A DNA stretch of 64,000 nucleotides from CAZYFH01 sp965197395. GTDB lineage: Bacteria; Acidobacteriota; Vicinamibacteria; Vicinamibacterales; UBA8438. How positions within the stretch are numbered: position 1 is the stretch's first letter; every line of letters begins with the position of its first letter. The notes under the pieces were generated by a model that ran no database searches, had not been told where the DNA came from, and saw only the letters and a program-made list of their open reading frames with translations. Made by a program: the position numbers and the translations under genes. This document shows, one piece after another, positions 26,578 through 35,772 of the stretch. The DNA is taken from NCBI GenBank assembly GCA_965197395.1, contig OZ240205.1, positions 1,426,001 to 1,490,000 on the forward strand, written 5' to 3'.

Positions 26578-29115
26578 CTACGCATCGCCCGCGTCGGTGG
26601 GTGCGCCCCCGCCGCGGGTACTCTCGGACGCCTCGGCGTCGTTCCCGCTGGCATCCGTTTCGACGAGACGTGCCATCGACACGACCCGATCGTCGTCGTC
26701 GATCTCGATGAGCCGCACGCCCTGGGTTGCCCGGCCGATAGAACGAATGCCGCCGGTGACCATGCGCAGCACCTTGCCCTGCTGCGTGATCAGCATGACC
26801 TCGTCGTCGTCCTCGACGTAGGCGACTCCGGCCACGCGTCCGTTCCTGTCATTTGCGCGAGCGTTAATAATACCGACTCCCCCCCGCGATTGCACGCGGT
26901 ATTCCTCTAGCTCGGTGCGCTTGCCGAACCCGTGCTCGGTCACGGTCAGCAGCGTCCCGGTCGGCCGGACCACGGTCATCGCGACCACCTCATCGCCCTC
27001 CCGCAGCGCAATGCCGCGAACGCCCCTGGCGCCGCGGCCCACCGGTCGGACGTCCGCCTCCGCGAACCGGATCGCCATACCGCTCCGGGTTCCGATGAAA
27101 ATCTCGGCCTGCCCGTCGGACAGCTCCGCCCCGATCACGGCGTCGCCCGCAGCGGCGTCGATCCCCATGGCGATGACCCCGCCGGCCCACCGGTGTCGAA
27201 ACGCGCGGAGGTCCGTCTTCTTGACGACGCCGCGACGCGTCCCCATCACGACGAAGCGCTCGCCGTCCGCCGCTGGGAAGTCCTTGACCGTCTCGAGCGC
27301 CGCGATCCGTTCGTCTCGTGCCATCTTGACCAAATTGGCGATCGACTTACCGCGGCCGGCCGGCCCGACGTCGGGGATCTCGTGCACCCTGAGCCGGTAG
27401 ACGCGGCCGCGGTCCGAGAAAATGAGGATATTGGCGTGCGTCGACGCGACGAAGAGATGCGTGAGGAAGTCCTCGCCGCGTGTCCGCATGCCGATGCGGC
27501 CCTTGCCGCCGCGGCGCTGGTTGCGGTACTGGGTGATGGCGGTGCGTTTGATGTAACCGGTGTTGCTGACGGTGATCGCCATATCTTCTTCGACGATCAG
27601 GTCCTCGATGCGGAACTCGCCGTCCGCGTCGATGATCTCGGACCGTCGGGCGTCGCCGTACTTCTCCTGAATCGCGCGGAGCTCGGTGATGACGATCTCG
27701 AGGAGCAGCCTGTCGCTCTCGAGGATGGCGCGCAGACGCTCGATGGTCCGGAGCAGCTCAGCGAGCTCGTCGACGACTTTCTGCCGCTCGAGGCCCGTGA
27801 GGCGCTGCAGCTGCATGTCGAGGATGGCCTGCGCCTGCTTCTGCGTCAGCTCGAACTGATCCATGAGCCCGGTGCGCGCCTCGGCGGGCGTCTTGACCGC
27901 GCGAATCAGCTGGATGACGGCATCGAGGTGATCGAGCGCAATCTTGAGTCCTTCGAGGATGTGCGCGCGCGCTTCCGCCTTCCGCAGCTCGTGCTCGGTG
28001 CGGCGACGCACGACCTCGCGCCGGAACTCGAGAAAGTGCTCGAGGAGGTCGAGCAGCGTGAGCACCTGCGGCCGACCGGCGACGATCGCCAGCATGATGA
28101 TGCCGAACGTGCTCTGGAGCGACGTGTGCTTGTAGAGGTTATTGAGCACGACCTCGGGGATCTCGCCGCGACGTAGCTCGATCACGATGCGCATGCCGTC
28201 ACGGTCCGACTCGTCGCGCAGGTCCGAGATGCCGTCAATGATCTTGTCCCGCACCAGCTCGGCGATCTTTTCCAGCAACTTGGCCTTGTTCAGCTGGTAG
28301 GGGATCTCGGTCACGATGATCGCGACGCGGTCCTTTTTGCGGCCAGGTCCAGATTCTTCGATCGTCGTCCGCGCGCGCATCGTGATCGACCCGCGGCCCG
28401 TCCGATACGCCTGGGCGATGCCCGCTCGCCCCACGATGAAGCCCCCGGTGGGAAAGTCGGGCCCGGGAATCATCGTCAGCAGCTCGCGCAGCTTGGCCTC
28501 GCGAGGTTTCGTCGAATGCTCGGCCACCCAGACGAGTCCGTCGATGATCTCCCGGAGGTTGTGAGGCGGGATGTTGGTGGCCATCCCGACCGCGATGCCG
28601 GCCGACCCGTTGACGAGGAGGTTGGGGTACGGCGCCGGCAGCACCGTCGGCTCTTCGCTCGTCTCGTCGTAGTTCGGAATGAAATCGACCGTCTCTTTGT
28701 CGAGATCGGCCATCAGATCGTCGGCGATCCGCTCGAGCCGCGATTCGGTGTATCGCATCGCCGCCGGCGGATCCCCGTCGACGGACCCAAAATTGCCCTG
28801 GCTGTCGACCAGGGGGTACCGCATGTTGAAATCCTGGGCGAGCCGCACGAGCGTGTCGTAGATCGACGTGTCGCCATGGGGATGAAAATTGCCCATGACC
28901 TCGCCGACGATCTTCGCGCACTTGCGATACGGTCGGTTGGGGGCGAGCCCCATCGTCCGCATCCCGTAAATGACCCGCCGGTGCGCCGGCTTCAACCCAT
29001 CGCGCACGTCGGGGAGCGCCCGCCCGATGATCACGCTCATGGCGTAATCCATATACGAGCGACGCATCTCGTCTTCGATGTTGACCGGGATGTGGGGCTG
29101 TTGAATGTCTGACAT
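26578..29115 (-). CDS. gyrA: DNA gyrase subunit A
   Basis: An 845-residue type IIA topoisomerase subunit that cuts and reseals DNA. The catalytic Tyr is at 122 (AMRYTESRL). The quinolone-determining region reads HPHGDTSIYDTLVR, with Thr83 and Asp87 in E. coli numbering. The C-terminal DNA-wrapping beta-pinwheel starts near 505 with the GyrA-box QRRGGKG, which marks gyrase rather than topoisomerase IV. The last 30 residues are acidic (DDDDR..., ASGNDAEASESTRG), similar to the regulatory tail of E. coli GyrA. It follows gyrB on the same strand. Confidence 0.97.
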   Translation of the reverse strand: MSDIQQPHIPVNIEDEMRRSYMDYAMSVIIGRALPDVRDGLKPAHRRVIYGMRTMGLAPNRPYRKCAKIVGEVMGNFHPHGDTSIYDTLVRLAQDFNMRYPLVDSQGNFGSVDGDPPAAMRYTESRLERIADDLMADLDKETVDFIPNYDETSEEPTVLPAPYPNLLVNGSAGIAVGMATNIPPHNLREIIDGLVWVAEHSTKPREAKLRELLTMIPGPDFPTGGFIVGRAGIAQAYRTGRGSITMRARTTIEESGPGRKKDRVAIIVTEIPYQLNKAKLLEKIAELVRDKIIDGISDLRDESDRDGMRIVIELRRGEIPEVVLNNLYKHTSLQSTFGIIMLAIVAGRPQVLTLLDLLEHFLEFRREVVRRRTEHELRKAEARAHILEGLKIALDHLDAVIQLIRAVKTPAEARTGLMDQFELTQKQAQAILDMQLQRLTGLERQKVVDELAELLRTIERLRAILESDRLLLEIVITELRAIQEKYGDARRSEIIDADGEFRIEDLIVEEDMAITVSNTGYIKRTAITQYRNQRRGGKGRIGMRTRGEDFLTHLFVASTHANILIFSDRGRVYRLRVHEIPDVGPAGRGKSIANLVKMARDERIAALETVKDFPAADGERFVVMGTRRGVVKKTDLRAFRHRWAGGVIAMGIDAAAGDAVIGAELSDGQAEIFIGTRSGMAIRFAEADVRPVGRGARGVRGIALREGDEVVAMTVVRPTGTLLTVTEHGFGKRTELEEYRVQSRGGVGIINARANDRNGRVAGVAYVEDDDEVMLITQQGKVLRMVTGGIRSIGRATQGVRLIEIDDDDRVVSMARLVETDASGNDAEASESTRGGGAPTDAGDA

Positions 29116-29193
29116 GTGACGCGGTGGTTAGCTCGACACTAGTGGACTGTCGCCCAGGGCTACGGTGAGCCTGCTTGGGTGGCCGGCGATGCG

Positions 29194-31737
29194 TTACACA
29201 TCCAGGTTCGTCACATCGAGCGCGTTCTCCTCGATGAACTTGCGCCGCGGTTCGACTTGATCACCCATCAGCGTTGTGAACATGTGATCAGCTTCCGCGT
29301 CGTCTTCTGCGCGAACCTGGAGCAAGGTTCGGTTCTCGGGGTTCATGGTCGTCGCCCACAACTGGTCGGGGTTCATCTCGCCGAGCCCCTTGTACCGGTT
29401 GACCGCGACGCCGCGCTTCCCCGCGGCGATGAAGTACTCGACCAACTCGTCGAGCGAGCCGATCCGGACGTCCTGGTCCGCGCCCGCCAGGGGGGGCGGC
29501 TCCTCGCCGGCGTCGGCATCGGCGTCGGTCTGCGGCGGTGCGCCGGTCGCCACGACCATCGGCCCTTCGATCTCGCGAATCTCGGCGTGCGCCGCCAGCA
29601 GGGCGCGGTATTCGGCCGCTTCGACGAAGTCGACGCCGACCGCGTGCCGTCTGGGATAGCCTTCCGTGCGGTCCTCGACGTGCAGCAGGGACGCGTTGTG
29701 CTCTTCGTCGGTGCCAACTGACACGGTGCGGAGTGTGGATGACAGCTCCCGCGCGAGCGCGTCGACCGCCGTCCGGTCCGCGAAGAACGCCCGCTCGCGC
29801 GCACCGCGCGCGACGAGCGCGATGATCACGTCGCGGCTCGGCCCCCGGCGCTCGACCACCTGGAGGAGCTTTCCAAAGGCCACGAGCCGATGCAGCACCT
29901 GCTCGAGGCGCTCGCCGGCGAACTCCAGCCCCGTGGAGGGCAACCGTAAGACGCGCGACTCGCTGGCGCGACGGATTAGATACGCCTCCAACTCGCGGTC
30001 GTCCTTGATGTACTGCTCGGCGCGTCCCCGCTTGGCGCGATAGAGCGGCGGCTGCGCGATGTAGATGTGCCCGCGCTCGATCAATGCGCGCATCTGTCGA
30101 TAGAAGAAGGTCAACAGGAGCGTCCGGATATGTGACCCGTCGACGTCGGCGTCCGTCATGATGACGACGCGGTGGTAGCGGAGCTTCGAGGGATCGAAGT
30201 CGTCCTTGCCGATGCCGCACCCGAGCGCGGCGATCATGATCTTGATCTCGTCGCTACTCAGCATCTTGTCAAAGCGGGCGCGTTCGACATTGAGGATTTT
30301 CCCCTTGATAGGCAGCACGGCCTGGAACCGTCGGTCGCGTCCCTGTTTCGCCGAGCCGCCGGCCGACTCGCCTTCGACGATATAGAGCTCGCTTTTCGCC
30401 GGGTCGCGCTCCTGGCAGTCGGCGAGCTTGCCGGGTAACGAGCTGTTGTCGAGCGCGCCCTTCCGGCGCACGAGGTCACGGGCTTTGCGCGCCGCCTCGC
30501 GGGCTCGCGCGGCGTCGATCGCCTTGTTGACGATGCGTTTCGCGACGCCGGGGTTCTCTTCCAGATGTGCGCCGAGCCGATCGTTGATGATCGCCGCAAC
30601 GATGCCCATGACCTCAGTGTTCCCGAGCTTCGTTTTGGTCTGCCCCTCGAACTGCGGGCGCGGAAGCTTCACACTGACGACGGCGACGAGGCCCTCGCGA
30701 ATGTCATCGCCGCTGACACTCTCCTTGAGATCGCGGGCCAGGTTATTCGTGTTCGCGTAAGCGTTGATCGTCCGGGTGAGCGCCGACCGGAACCCGGACA
30801 GGTGCGTCCCGCCTTCCTGCGTGTTGATGTTGTTCGCGAACGAATACACCGTGTCCGCGTACCCGTCATTCCATTGCAGCGCGATCTCGGCCTCGATCCC
30901 ATCCCTGGCGCCCTGCATGTAGATGGGTTGCGCGTTCACGGCGGTCTTGTTCTTGTTGATGAACTCGACGAACGAGCTGATCCCGCCAGCGTATTGGAAG
31001 CTGCGGCTCTTGCCTGTGCGCTCGTCGGTCAGGGTGATGGTGATGCCCGCCTTCAGGAACGCCAGTTCGCGAAGGCGGTGCGCGAGCGTGTCGAAGCTGT
31101 AGACGATTGTCTCGAACACGCGCTCGTCGGCCTTAAAGGTGACCTTGGTCCCGCGTCGCTTGGTGGTGCCGATCGTCTCGAGCCCCTTCGTCGGCCGGCC
31201 ACGCGCGTAGCTTTGCCGGTAGACCTGCCCGTCGCGCCAGATCTCCAGGTCGAGTGATTCGGACAATGCGTTGACGACCGACACGCCGACGCCGTGCAAT
31301 CCTCCCGAGACCCGGTAGCTCTTGTTGTCAAACTTGCCGCCGGCATGGAGCACGGTCATCACGACTTCGGCAGCCGACTTGCCGCTTGCGTGTTCGTCAA
31401 CCGGAATGCCACGGCCGTTGTCGCCGACCGTGATCGAGTTGTCGATGTGCACGGTCACGTCGATGAGATCGCAGAACCCGCCCAGCGCCTCGTCGATCGA
31501 GTTATTGACCACCTCGTACACCAGGTGGTGGAGGCCGGTCGGGCCGGTCGATCCGATATACATCGCCGGCCGCTTCCGGACTGCCTCGAGCCCTTCGAGA
31601 ACTTTAATCTTGTCGGCGCGGTAGTCGTCCGAGCCCTGTGCTTCGGCCGGTGAGGGAGTATCTGCTGGCGGGACGGGTAACGCGCTGCTATCGGGAGTCA
31701 CGTCGCCCTGAGGATCGTCATGTTCCAGTTGTGTCAT
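29194..31737 (-). CDS. gyrB: DNA gyrase subunit B
   Basis: An 847-residue ATPase subunit of gyrase. The GHKL ATPase has VVNNSIDEALGG and GLHGVGVSVVNALS; the Toprim domain shows EGESAGGSAKQGRDR and MTDADVDGSHI. It is longer than the usual 640 residues because of an extra domain of about 170-200 residues before RYKGLGEMNPDQLW, like the insert of gammaproteobacterial GyrB. The end RKFIEENALDVTNLDV is canonical. I start at the ATG at 31737 (MTQLEHDD); the frame extends 27 codons further but those residues are not family-like. It follows dnaN without recF between. Confidence 0.96.
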   Translation of the reverse strand: MTQLEHDDPQGDVTPDSSALPVPPADTPSPAEAQGSDDYRADKIKVLEGLEAVRKRPAMYIGSTGPTGLHHLVYEVVNNSIDEALGGFCDLIDVTVHIDNSITVGDNGRGIPVDEHASGKSAAEVVMTVLHAGGKFDNKSYRVSGGLHGVGVSVVNALSESLDLEIWRDGQVYRQSYARGRPTKGLETIGTTKRRGTKVTFKADERVFETIVYSFDTLAHRLRELAFLKAGITITLTDERTGKSRSFQYAGGISSFVEFINKNKTAVNAQPIYMQGARDGIEAEIALQWNDGYADTVYSFANNINTQEGGTHLSGFRSALTRTINAYANTNNLARDLKESVSGDDIREGLVAVVSVKLPRPQFEGQTKTKLGNTEVMGIVAAIINDRLGAHLEENPGVAKRIVNKAIDAARAREAARKARDLVRRKGALDNSSLPGKLADCQERDPAKSELYIVEGESAGGSAKQGRDRRFQAVLPIKGKILNVERARFDKMLSSDEIKIMIAALGCGIGKDDFDPSKLRYHRVVIMTDADVDGSHIRTLLLTFFYRQMRALIERGHIYIAQPPLYRAKRGRAEQYIKDDRELEAYLIRRASESRVLRLPSTGLEFAGERLEQVLHRLVAFGKLLQVVERRGPSRDVIIALVARGARERAFFADRTAVDALARELSSTLRTVSVGTDEEHNASLLHVEDRTEGYPRRHAVGVDFVEAAEYRALLAAHAEIREIEGPMVVATGAPPQTDADADAGEEPPPLAGADQDVRIGSLDELVEYFIAAGKRGVAVNRYKGLGEMNPDQLWATTMNPENRTLLQVRAEDDAEADHMFTTLMGDQVEPRRKFIEENALDVTNLDV

Positions 31738-31771
31738 TCGGGTCCGTTGGGAGTGCGTCGCCGCGTGTGTG

Positions 31772-32893
31772 CTACACCCGCATCGGCATGATGACGTAGG
31801 TGTAGTCGCACCCATCACCGCCGACAGGCATAATGACGGCCTGGCTTATTTCGTCCTTAAACTCGAGGCCGACGTTGTCCGTGTCAGCGACGCTGAGAAA
31901 ATCGAGAATGTATTGCGCGTTGAAGCAAATATCGACCGCGTCGCCGGCGTAGTCCACCTCCAACGCTTCCTTGGCTTCCCCGACTTCAGGGCTGCTCGAC
32001 GAGACCTCAACGGTGTCCTTGTCGATGTGAAACTTCACCGCGCGTGACCGTTCGCTGGACAGGAGCGCCACGCGCTTGATCGCACTCGTGAGGCGGTCGC
32101 GTTCGAATTCGATCCGCTTGTCGTTGCCCTTGGGAATCACGCGCTCGTAGATGGGAAACTGCCCATCGATCATCCGGGAGATCAACTGGCGCCCGTCGAT
32201 CTTGAAAAAGAGGTGGTTTTCCCCGCATTCATACGTTACATCGCCGTCGCCGTCACCTTCACCGAGAAGCCGCGACAACTCCCAGAGGGTCTTCTTCGGC
32301 AAAATGGCTCGTAGCTCACTCTCCGCCTGTCCCTTGGCCTCCCACGGCGCGGAGACCAGCGCCAGACGATGGCCGTCGGTCGCCACCAGATCCATGCGCT
32401 GGGATCCCAGGACGAACAGCGCGCCATTCAAGAAGTAGCGCGTATCCTCGCCGGTAATCGCAAATTGGGTCTTCTTCACCATCTCCTGCAGCAGGGCCCT
32501 CGGCAACGCCGCGGTTGAGCCATCACCGGGCTCGGGCAGTGTCGGGAAGTCTTCACGCGGAAGCGTCTGCATCCGCGAGTTAAACCGCTCCGCGGCCACC
32601 TTAACGGCCCCCTTCGCCCCCTGCTCGATCCGTATCTCGGTATCAGGGAGCGCACGGACGATCTCGTACAGCTTCTTGGCGGGGATCGTTAGTGACCCGC
32701 CCTTGGCGATGGCGGCGGGACACTGGCTCCGGAGACCGACCTCAAGGTCGGTCGCGAGCAACTGCACGCTCCCATCCCCGTTCGCCTCGATCAGCACGTT
32801 GGCGAGAATGGGAATCGTGTTCTTGCGTTCGACGATCCCCTGGAAGAGCTGTAACTCGCGCAGTAGGTCGCTCTTTCGGACGCTGAGTTCCAT
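31772..32893 (-). CDS. dnaN: DNA polymerase III beta sliding clamp
   Basis: A 373-residue protein forming the dimeric ring that tethers DNA polymerase III to its template. Three clamp domains of about 120 residues are visible; typical blocks are FQGIVERKNTIPILANVLIEA at the start, YFLNGALFV with ATDGHRLAL in domain 2, and the C-terminal YVIMPMRV. It lies between dnaA and gyrB, all leftward. A -10 element is proposed at 32969-32974. Confidence 0.97.
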   Translation of the reverse strand: MELSVRKSDLLRELQLFQGIVERKNTIPILANVLIEANGDGSVQLLATDLEVGLRSQCPAAIAKGGSLTIPAKKLYEIVRALPDTEIRIEQGAKGAVKVAAERFNSRMQTLPREDFPTLPEPGDGSTAALPRALLQEMVKKTQFAITGEDTRYFLNGALFVLGSQRMDLVATDGHRLALVSAPWEAKGQAESELRAILPKKTLWELSRLLGEGDGDGDVTYECGENHLFFKIDGRQLISRMIDGQFPIYERVIPKGNDKRIEFERDRLTSAIKRVALLSSERSRAVKFHIDKDTVEVSSSSPEVGEAKEALEVDYAGDAVDICFNAQYILDFLSVADTDNVGLEFKDEISQAVIMPVGGDGCDYTYVIMPMRV

Positions 32894-33176
32894 GGGGGTT
32901 GAGAACCTCGATTGGGGGATGACTAGACGATGATCACGCCTACATACATGATCATGAAGACAAGAGAAATTATAACAGAATAGAGGTCCGGTTGAAGCTG
33001 TGAATAACCTTTTTAACTATTGTCTTATCAACTAGTTAGAGCCCACACTACCTGTGGGCTAATTACACCTTTCGTGGGTGCGGCTGTGGACGTTAGAACA
33101 TTGACAATTCGCCGTCGGTCGGTGGTCTGTCGGCTGTGGAAAACGGGCGGGTTTGGCGAGACACAACCCGGGTCGG
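32894..33176. other. candidate oriC between dnaA and dnaN
   Basis: A 283-bp gap, AT-rich at 32950-33040 in an otherwise GC-rich genome. It has a perfect DnaA box TGTGAATAA (32999-33007; complement TTATTCACA) and a one-mismatch box TGTGGAAAA (33135-33143) in the same orientation. An 8-bp stem AGCCCACA/TGTGGGCT with a 5-base loop lies at 33040-33060 between them. Gene context and boxes support an origin or dnaA-regulatory region; a GC-skew switch would be decisive. Confidence 0.6.
32969..32974 (-). promoter_or_regulatory. putative dnaN promoter -10
   Basis: The minus strand reads TATAAT at 32974-32969 within the most AT-rich stretch of the dnaA-dnaN gap, about 75 bases before the dnaN start. 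The region 16-18 bases upstream reads TTCAAC, a weak -35. Perfect -10 match but poor -35. Confidence 0.5.
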
Positions 33177-34511
33177 TTAGTTGATCGACTCGAGAAAGCT
33201 GTTGATCAGGGTATTGAATTCGCGATCACGTTTTCGACGGTCTTCAATCTTGCGAATCGAGTGAATAACCGTCGAATGGTGTTTGCCACCAAAGCTCTTC
33301 CCAATCTGCGGGAGCGACGAGTTGGTCAGCGACCTGCAAATATACATGGCAATCTGTCGCGGGAGCGCCACGGCCTTCGAGCTGCTGCGCGACTTGAGGT
33401 CCGCGATCTTGAGCTGGTAGTAGTTTGCAACGAACCTTTGCACCATCTCGATCGTCGTGACCTGGTCGTCGCGATCGAGGATATTCCGCAAGATGTCCTG
33501 GGCCAGCGAGAGTGTGATCGTGGTCCCGGTCAGCGAGGCGTAGGCGATGAGGCGTATAAGTGATCCCTCGAGCTCCCGGATGTTGGACTTGATGCGGCCG
33601 GCGATATAGAGGGCCACGTCATCCGGCAGCGGCACGGCTTCGGCGCCCGCCTTTTTCTTCAGGATGGCCACTTTGGTCTCGAGATCCGGAGGTTGGATGT
33701 CGGCGATCAAGCCCCATTCAAAGCGGGAGCGTAGCCGTTCCTCGAGTGTCGGAATCTCGTGCGGCGGTCCGTCGCTGCTGATAACTATCTGTTTCTGCGC
33801 GTCGTAGAGGGAGTTGAACGTATGAAAGAACTCCGTCTGCGTCCCTTCCTTGCCAGCCAAAAACTGGATGTCGTCGACGAGCAACACGTCCATGCTTCGA
33901 TACCGCTGACGAAATTCCAGTATGCGGTCGTATCGGACGGCGTTGATCATCTCGTTCATGAAGCGCTCGGACGAGATGTATGTGAGCTTCAGACTCGGCG
34001 TTTGGTCGAGGAGATACTGCCCGATCGCGTGCATGAGGTGTGTCTTGCCGAGGCCGACCCCGCCGTAGAGAAACAGCGGATTGTAGGAACGTGACGGGGC
34101 TTCGGCGACCGCGAGCGATGCGGCATGCGCAAACTGATTGGATGGGCCGACGACGAAGGTCCCGAACGTGTAGCGCGGGTTCAATCCGCGAGGCGGCGTG
34201 ACAGGGATCGTGCTCGGCACGGGCGGTCTGGTGTCGGCCCGTCGTTCGATCACGCGTCCGGTTTCGCCTTCTATAACGAAGGCGATCTGCATCCCTTCAC
34301 GTTCGACCTCGGTCACCGCTTCGCTGATGACCCCGGCGTAGTGCTTCGTGAGCCAGTCCCTGAACAGGTGGTTCGGCACACGGACGGTGATGGTTTGGCC
34401 CGCGTCCTCGACGAAAACGGTCGGCTTGAACCAGGTGTGAAAGCTGTGCCGGTTGACCTTGGTCTCGATGCGGGAGAGGACCTGATTCCAGACGTTGCCG
34501 GACATCGCCAT
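33177..34511 (-). CDS. dnaA: chromosomal replication initiator DnaA
   Basis: A 444-residue AAA+ initiator that binds DnaA boxes and melts the origin. Domain I starts WNQVLSRIETKVNRHSFHTWFKPT. Walker A is GGVGLGKTHL (about 151), Walker B LLVDDIQFLAG, and sensor regions follow. Domain IV holds the DNA-binding signature GKSFGGKHHSTVIHSI. Domain II is short. Candidate origin sequences flank it on both sides. The first ATG (34511) and a second two codons later (MSGNVW) are both plausible starts. Confidence 0.97.
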   Translation of the reverse strand: MAMSGNVWNQVLSRIETKVNRHSFHTWFKPTVFVEDAGQTITVRVPNHLFRDWLTKHYAGVISEAVTEVEREGMQIAFVIEGETGRVIERRADTRPPVPSTIPVTPPRGLNPRYTFGTFVVGPSNQFAHAASLAVAEAPSRSYNPLFLYGGVGLGKTHLMHAIGQYLLDQTPSLKLTYISSERFMNEMINAVRYDRILEFRQRYRSMDVLLVDDIQFLAGKEGTQTEFFHTFNSLYDAQKQIVISSDGPPHEIPTLEERLRSRFEWGLIADIQPPDLETKVAILKKKAGAEAVPLPDDVALYIAGRIKSNIRELEGSLIRLIAYASLTGTTITLSLAQDILRNILDRDDQVTTIEMVQRFVANYYQLKIADLKSRSSSKAVALPRQIAMYICRSLTNSSLPQIGKSFGGKHHSTVIHSIRKIEDRRKRDREFNTLINSFLESIN

Positions 34512-34993
34512 AGCGGTTACGCCGAACTTTCGTCTCCTGAGGACCCGACCCTACCGGCCCTGGTGGTCACCACGTGGGAGTGGCCCAAATCAGGTCACGG
34601 ACGACCCTGCGTCCCCAGCCTCCCTCAGGCATCGCCCGGAACTACGGCGACCATCCGCTGGTGGTGCAAACGCCCTGGATTTCCACAATTTCTTCCACAG
34701 TTGTGGAAAACTGCTGGGAGGGCCCTCCCGGGAGCCACAGGGTGGCGACTGTAGCACACAGGATCTCGGCAGACAATCCGAGAACGGGCCGCAGTGCAGA
34801 TCCGTGCAACCACACGGGGGAATCGCCAGTCTTGTTGTGAACGAAGTCACAATCTACCTCAAGGATCGCGAGAACCTGACGACATAGCGATTGACAGTCC
34901 CTTTTCTGCTTCGATACGATGGTAGTTCCTCGTCGTGTGTGATCGTCGCGCCGTGGCGAAACGCGTCCTCGGGCGTACGGAGACTCGGGCACC
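34512..34993. other. dnaA-rpmH intergenic region with DnaA-box-like cluster
   Basis: A 482-bp gap between divergent dnaA and rpmH with no convincing gene. ATTTCCACA (34679-34687), TCTTCCACA (34691-34699) and TGTGGAAAA (34702-34710) lie within 32 bp; the last two form the inverted repeat TTCCACA-GT-TGTGGAA. These resemble the TTTTCCACA-type DnaA boxes of several phyla. The cluster could be a second origin subregion or the site of dnaA autoregulation. The rpmH promoter lies at its right end. Confidence 0.5.
34891..34920 (+). promoter_or_regulatory. sigma70-type promoter of rpmH
   Basis: TTGACA at 34891-34896, an 18-base spacer and TACGAT at 34915-34920, 74 bases before the rpmH GTG. The -35 is a perfect match and the gene order predicts a strong promoter here. 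Confidence 0.65.
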
Positions 34994-35131
34994 GTGAAGC
35001 GTACCTATCAACCAAACGTCAGGCGCCGCAAGCGCACCCATGGATTTCGAAAGCGGATGAGCACGAAGACCGGTCGACGCGTGTTGAAAAGGCGTCGCGC
35101 CAAGGGGCGTAAGCGTCTATCTGTGTCGTAA
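34994..35131 (+). CDS. rpmH: 50S ribosomal protein L34
   Basis: A 45-residue basic ribosomal protein: MKRTYQPNVRRRKRTHGF at the start, then RKRMSTKTGRRVLKRRRAKG and a KRLSVS end, all conserved in L34. The start is GTG. It sits upstream of rnpA, as in nearly all bacteria. The ribosome contact is with 23S rRNA in the large subunit. A TTGACA promoter precedes it. Confidence 0.97.
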   Translation: MKRTYQPNVRRRKRTHGFRKRMSTKTGRRVLKRRRAKGRKRLSVS

Positions 35132-35159
35132 ATGGTTTATTTACAATATTTTACATAAG

Positions 35160-35489
35160 GTGGGCCGCACTCTGACCAGCCGCGAGCGTATTCGACGGCG
35201 GCCGGAGTTCCTGAGGGTGCAGCAGCGCGGCGTCCGGACCCGTGGGCGCTATGTGACGTTGTTCACCCTGCCGAACGGTCTCGATATCGCCCGACTCGGT
35301 ATCATCGCAACGCGACGGTTGGGTGGATCCGTCCGTCGCAATCGCGCCAAGCGTCGCGCGCGCGAGTTGTTCCGGCACCGGAAGGGCCTACCCGGCGTCG
35401 ATATCGTCGCGTTGTTGCGACCGGAGTTCCCCGATGCGCCGTTTGCCGCGCTGGATGCCGACTACCGTCGGACCCTCAATCGCCGCTAG
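35160..35489 (+). CDS. rnpA: ribonuclease P protein component
   Basis: A 109-residue protein cofactor of RNase P, which removes 5' leaders from tRNA precursors. The family signature is seen as ARLGIIATRRLGGSVRRNRAKRRARELFR; the N-terminus LTSRERIRRRPEFLRVQQRG is also typical. Start GTG follows TAAGG. The 28 bp between rpmH and this gene are unusually AT-rich (TTTATTTACAATATTTTACA), perhaps a second promoter or a translation-enhancing leader. Confidence 0.95.
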   Translation: MGRTLTSRERIRRRPEFLRVQQRGVRTRGRYVTLFTLPNGLDIARLGIIATRRLGGSVRRNRAKRRARELFRHRKGLPGVDIVALLRPEFPDAPFAALDADYRRTLNRR

Positions 35490-35493
35490 CCGG

Positions 35494-35766
35494 GTGGGCC
35501 TGCTCGGGGCAGTGCCGTCACGAGCAGCGATCTCGGCGATCAGATTGTACCAACTTGTTTTGTCACAGCTATTTACAGGATCCTGTCGGTTCGTGCCGTC
35601 ATGCTCAGCGTATGCTGCCGAAGCGATCGAGCGGCACGGGGCTGCGCGTGGGCTCTGGCTCGCCGCCCGGCGTCTGGTGAGGTGCCATCCCCTGTGCCAG
35701 GGCGGCCTCGATCAAGTGCCGATGCCGCACACTGAGACCGAGGTCGGCACACCGCCGGTAGGCTGA
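35494..35766 (+). CDS. yidD: membrane protein insertion efficiency factor YidD
   Basis: A 90-residue protein with the YidD core: AIRLYQLVLSQLFTGSCRFVPSCSAYAAEAIERHGAARGLWLAARRLVRCHPLCQGGLDQVP, including the conserved Cys residues. It lies between rnpA and yidC as usual and helps YidC insert membrane proteins. GTG at 35494 starts 4 bp after rnpA; a GTG at 35512 is an alternative. The tail after QVP is short and polar. Confidence 0.92.
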   Translation: MGLLGAVPSRAAISAIRLYQLVLSQLFTGSCRFVPSCSAYAAEAIERHGAARGLWLAARRLVRCHPLCQGGLDQVPMPHTETEVGTPPVG

Positions 35767-35772
35767 CACGCG

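Noticed and set aside
33040..33060. Rho-independent terminator of dnaA
   Set aside because: The 8-bp hairpin is good but no T-run follows on either strand; an origin structure is equally likely.
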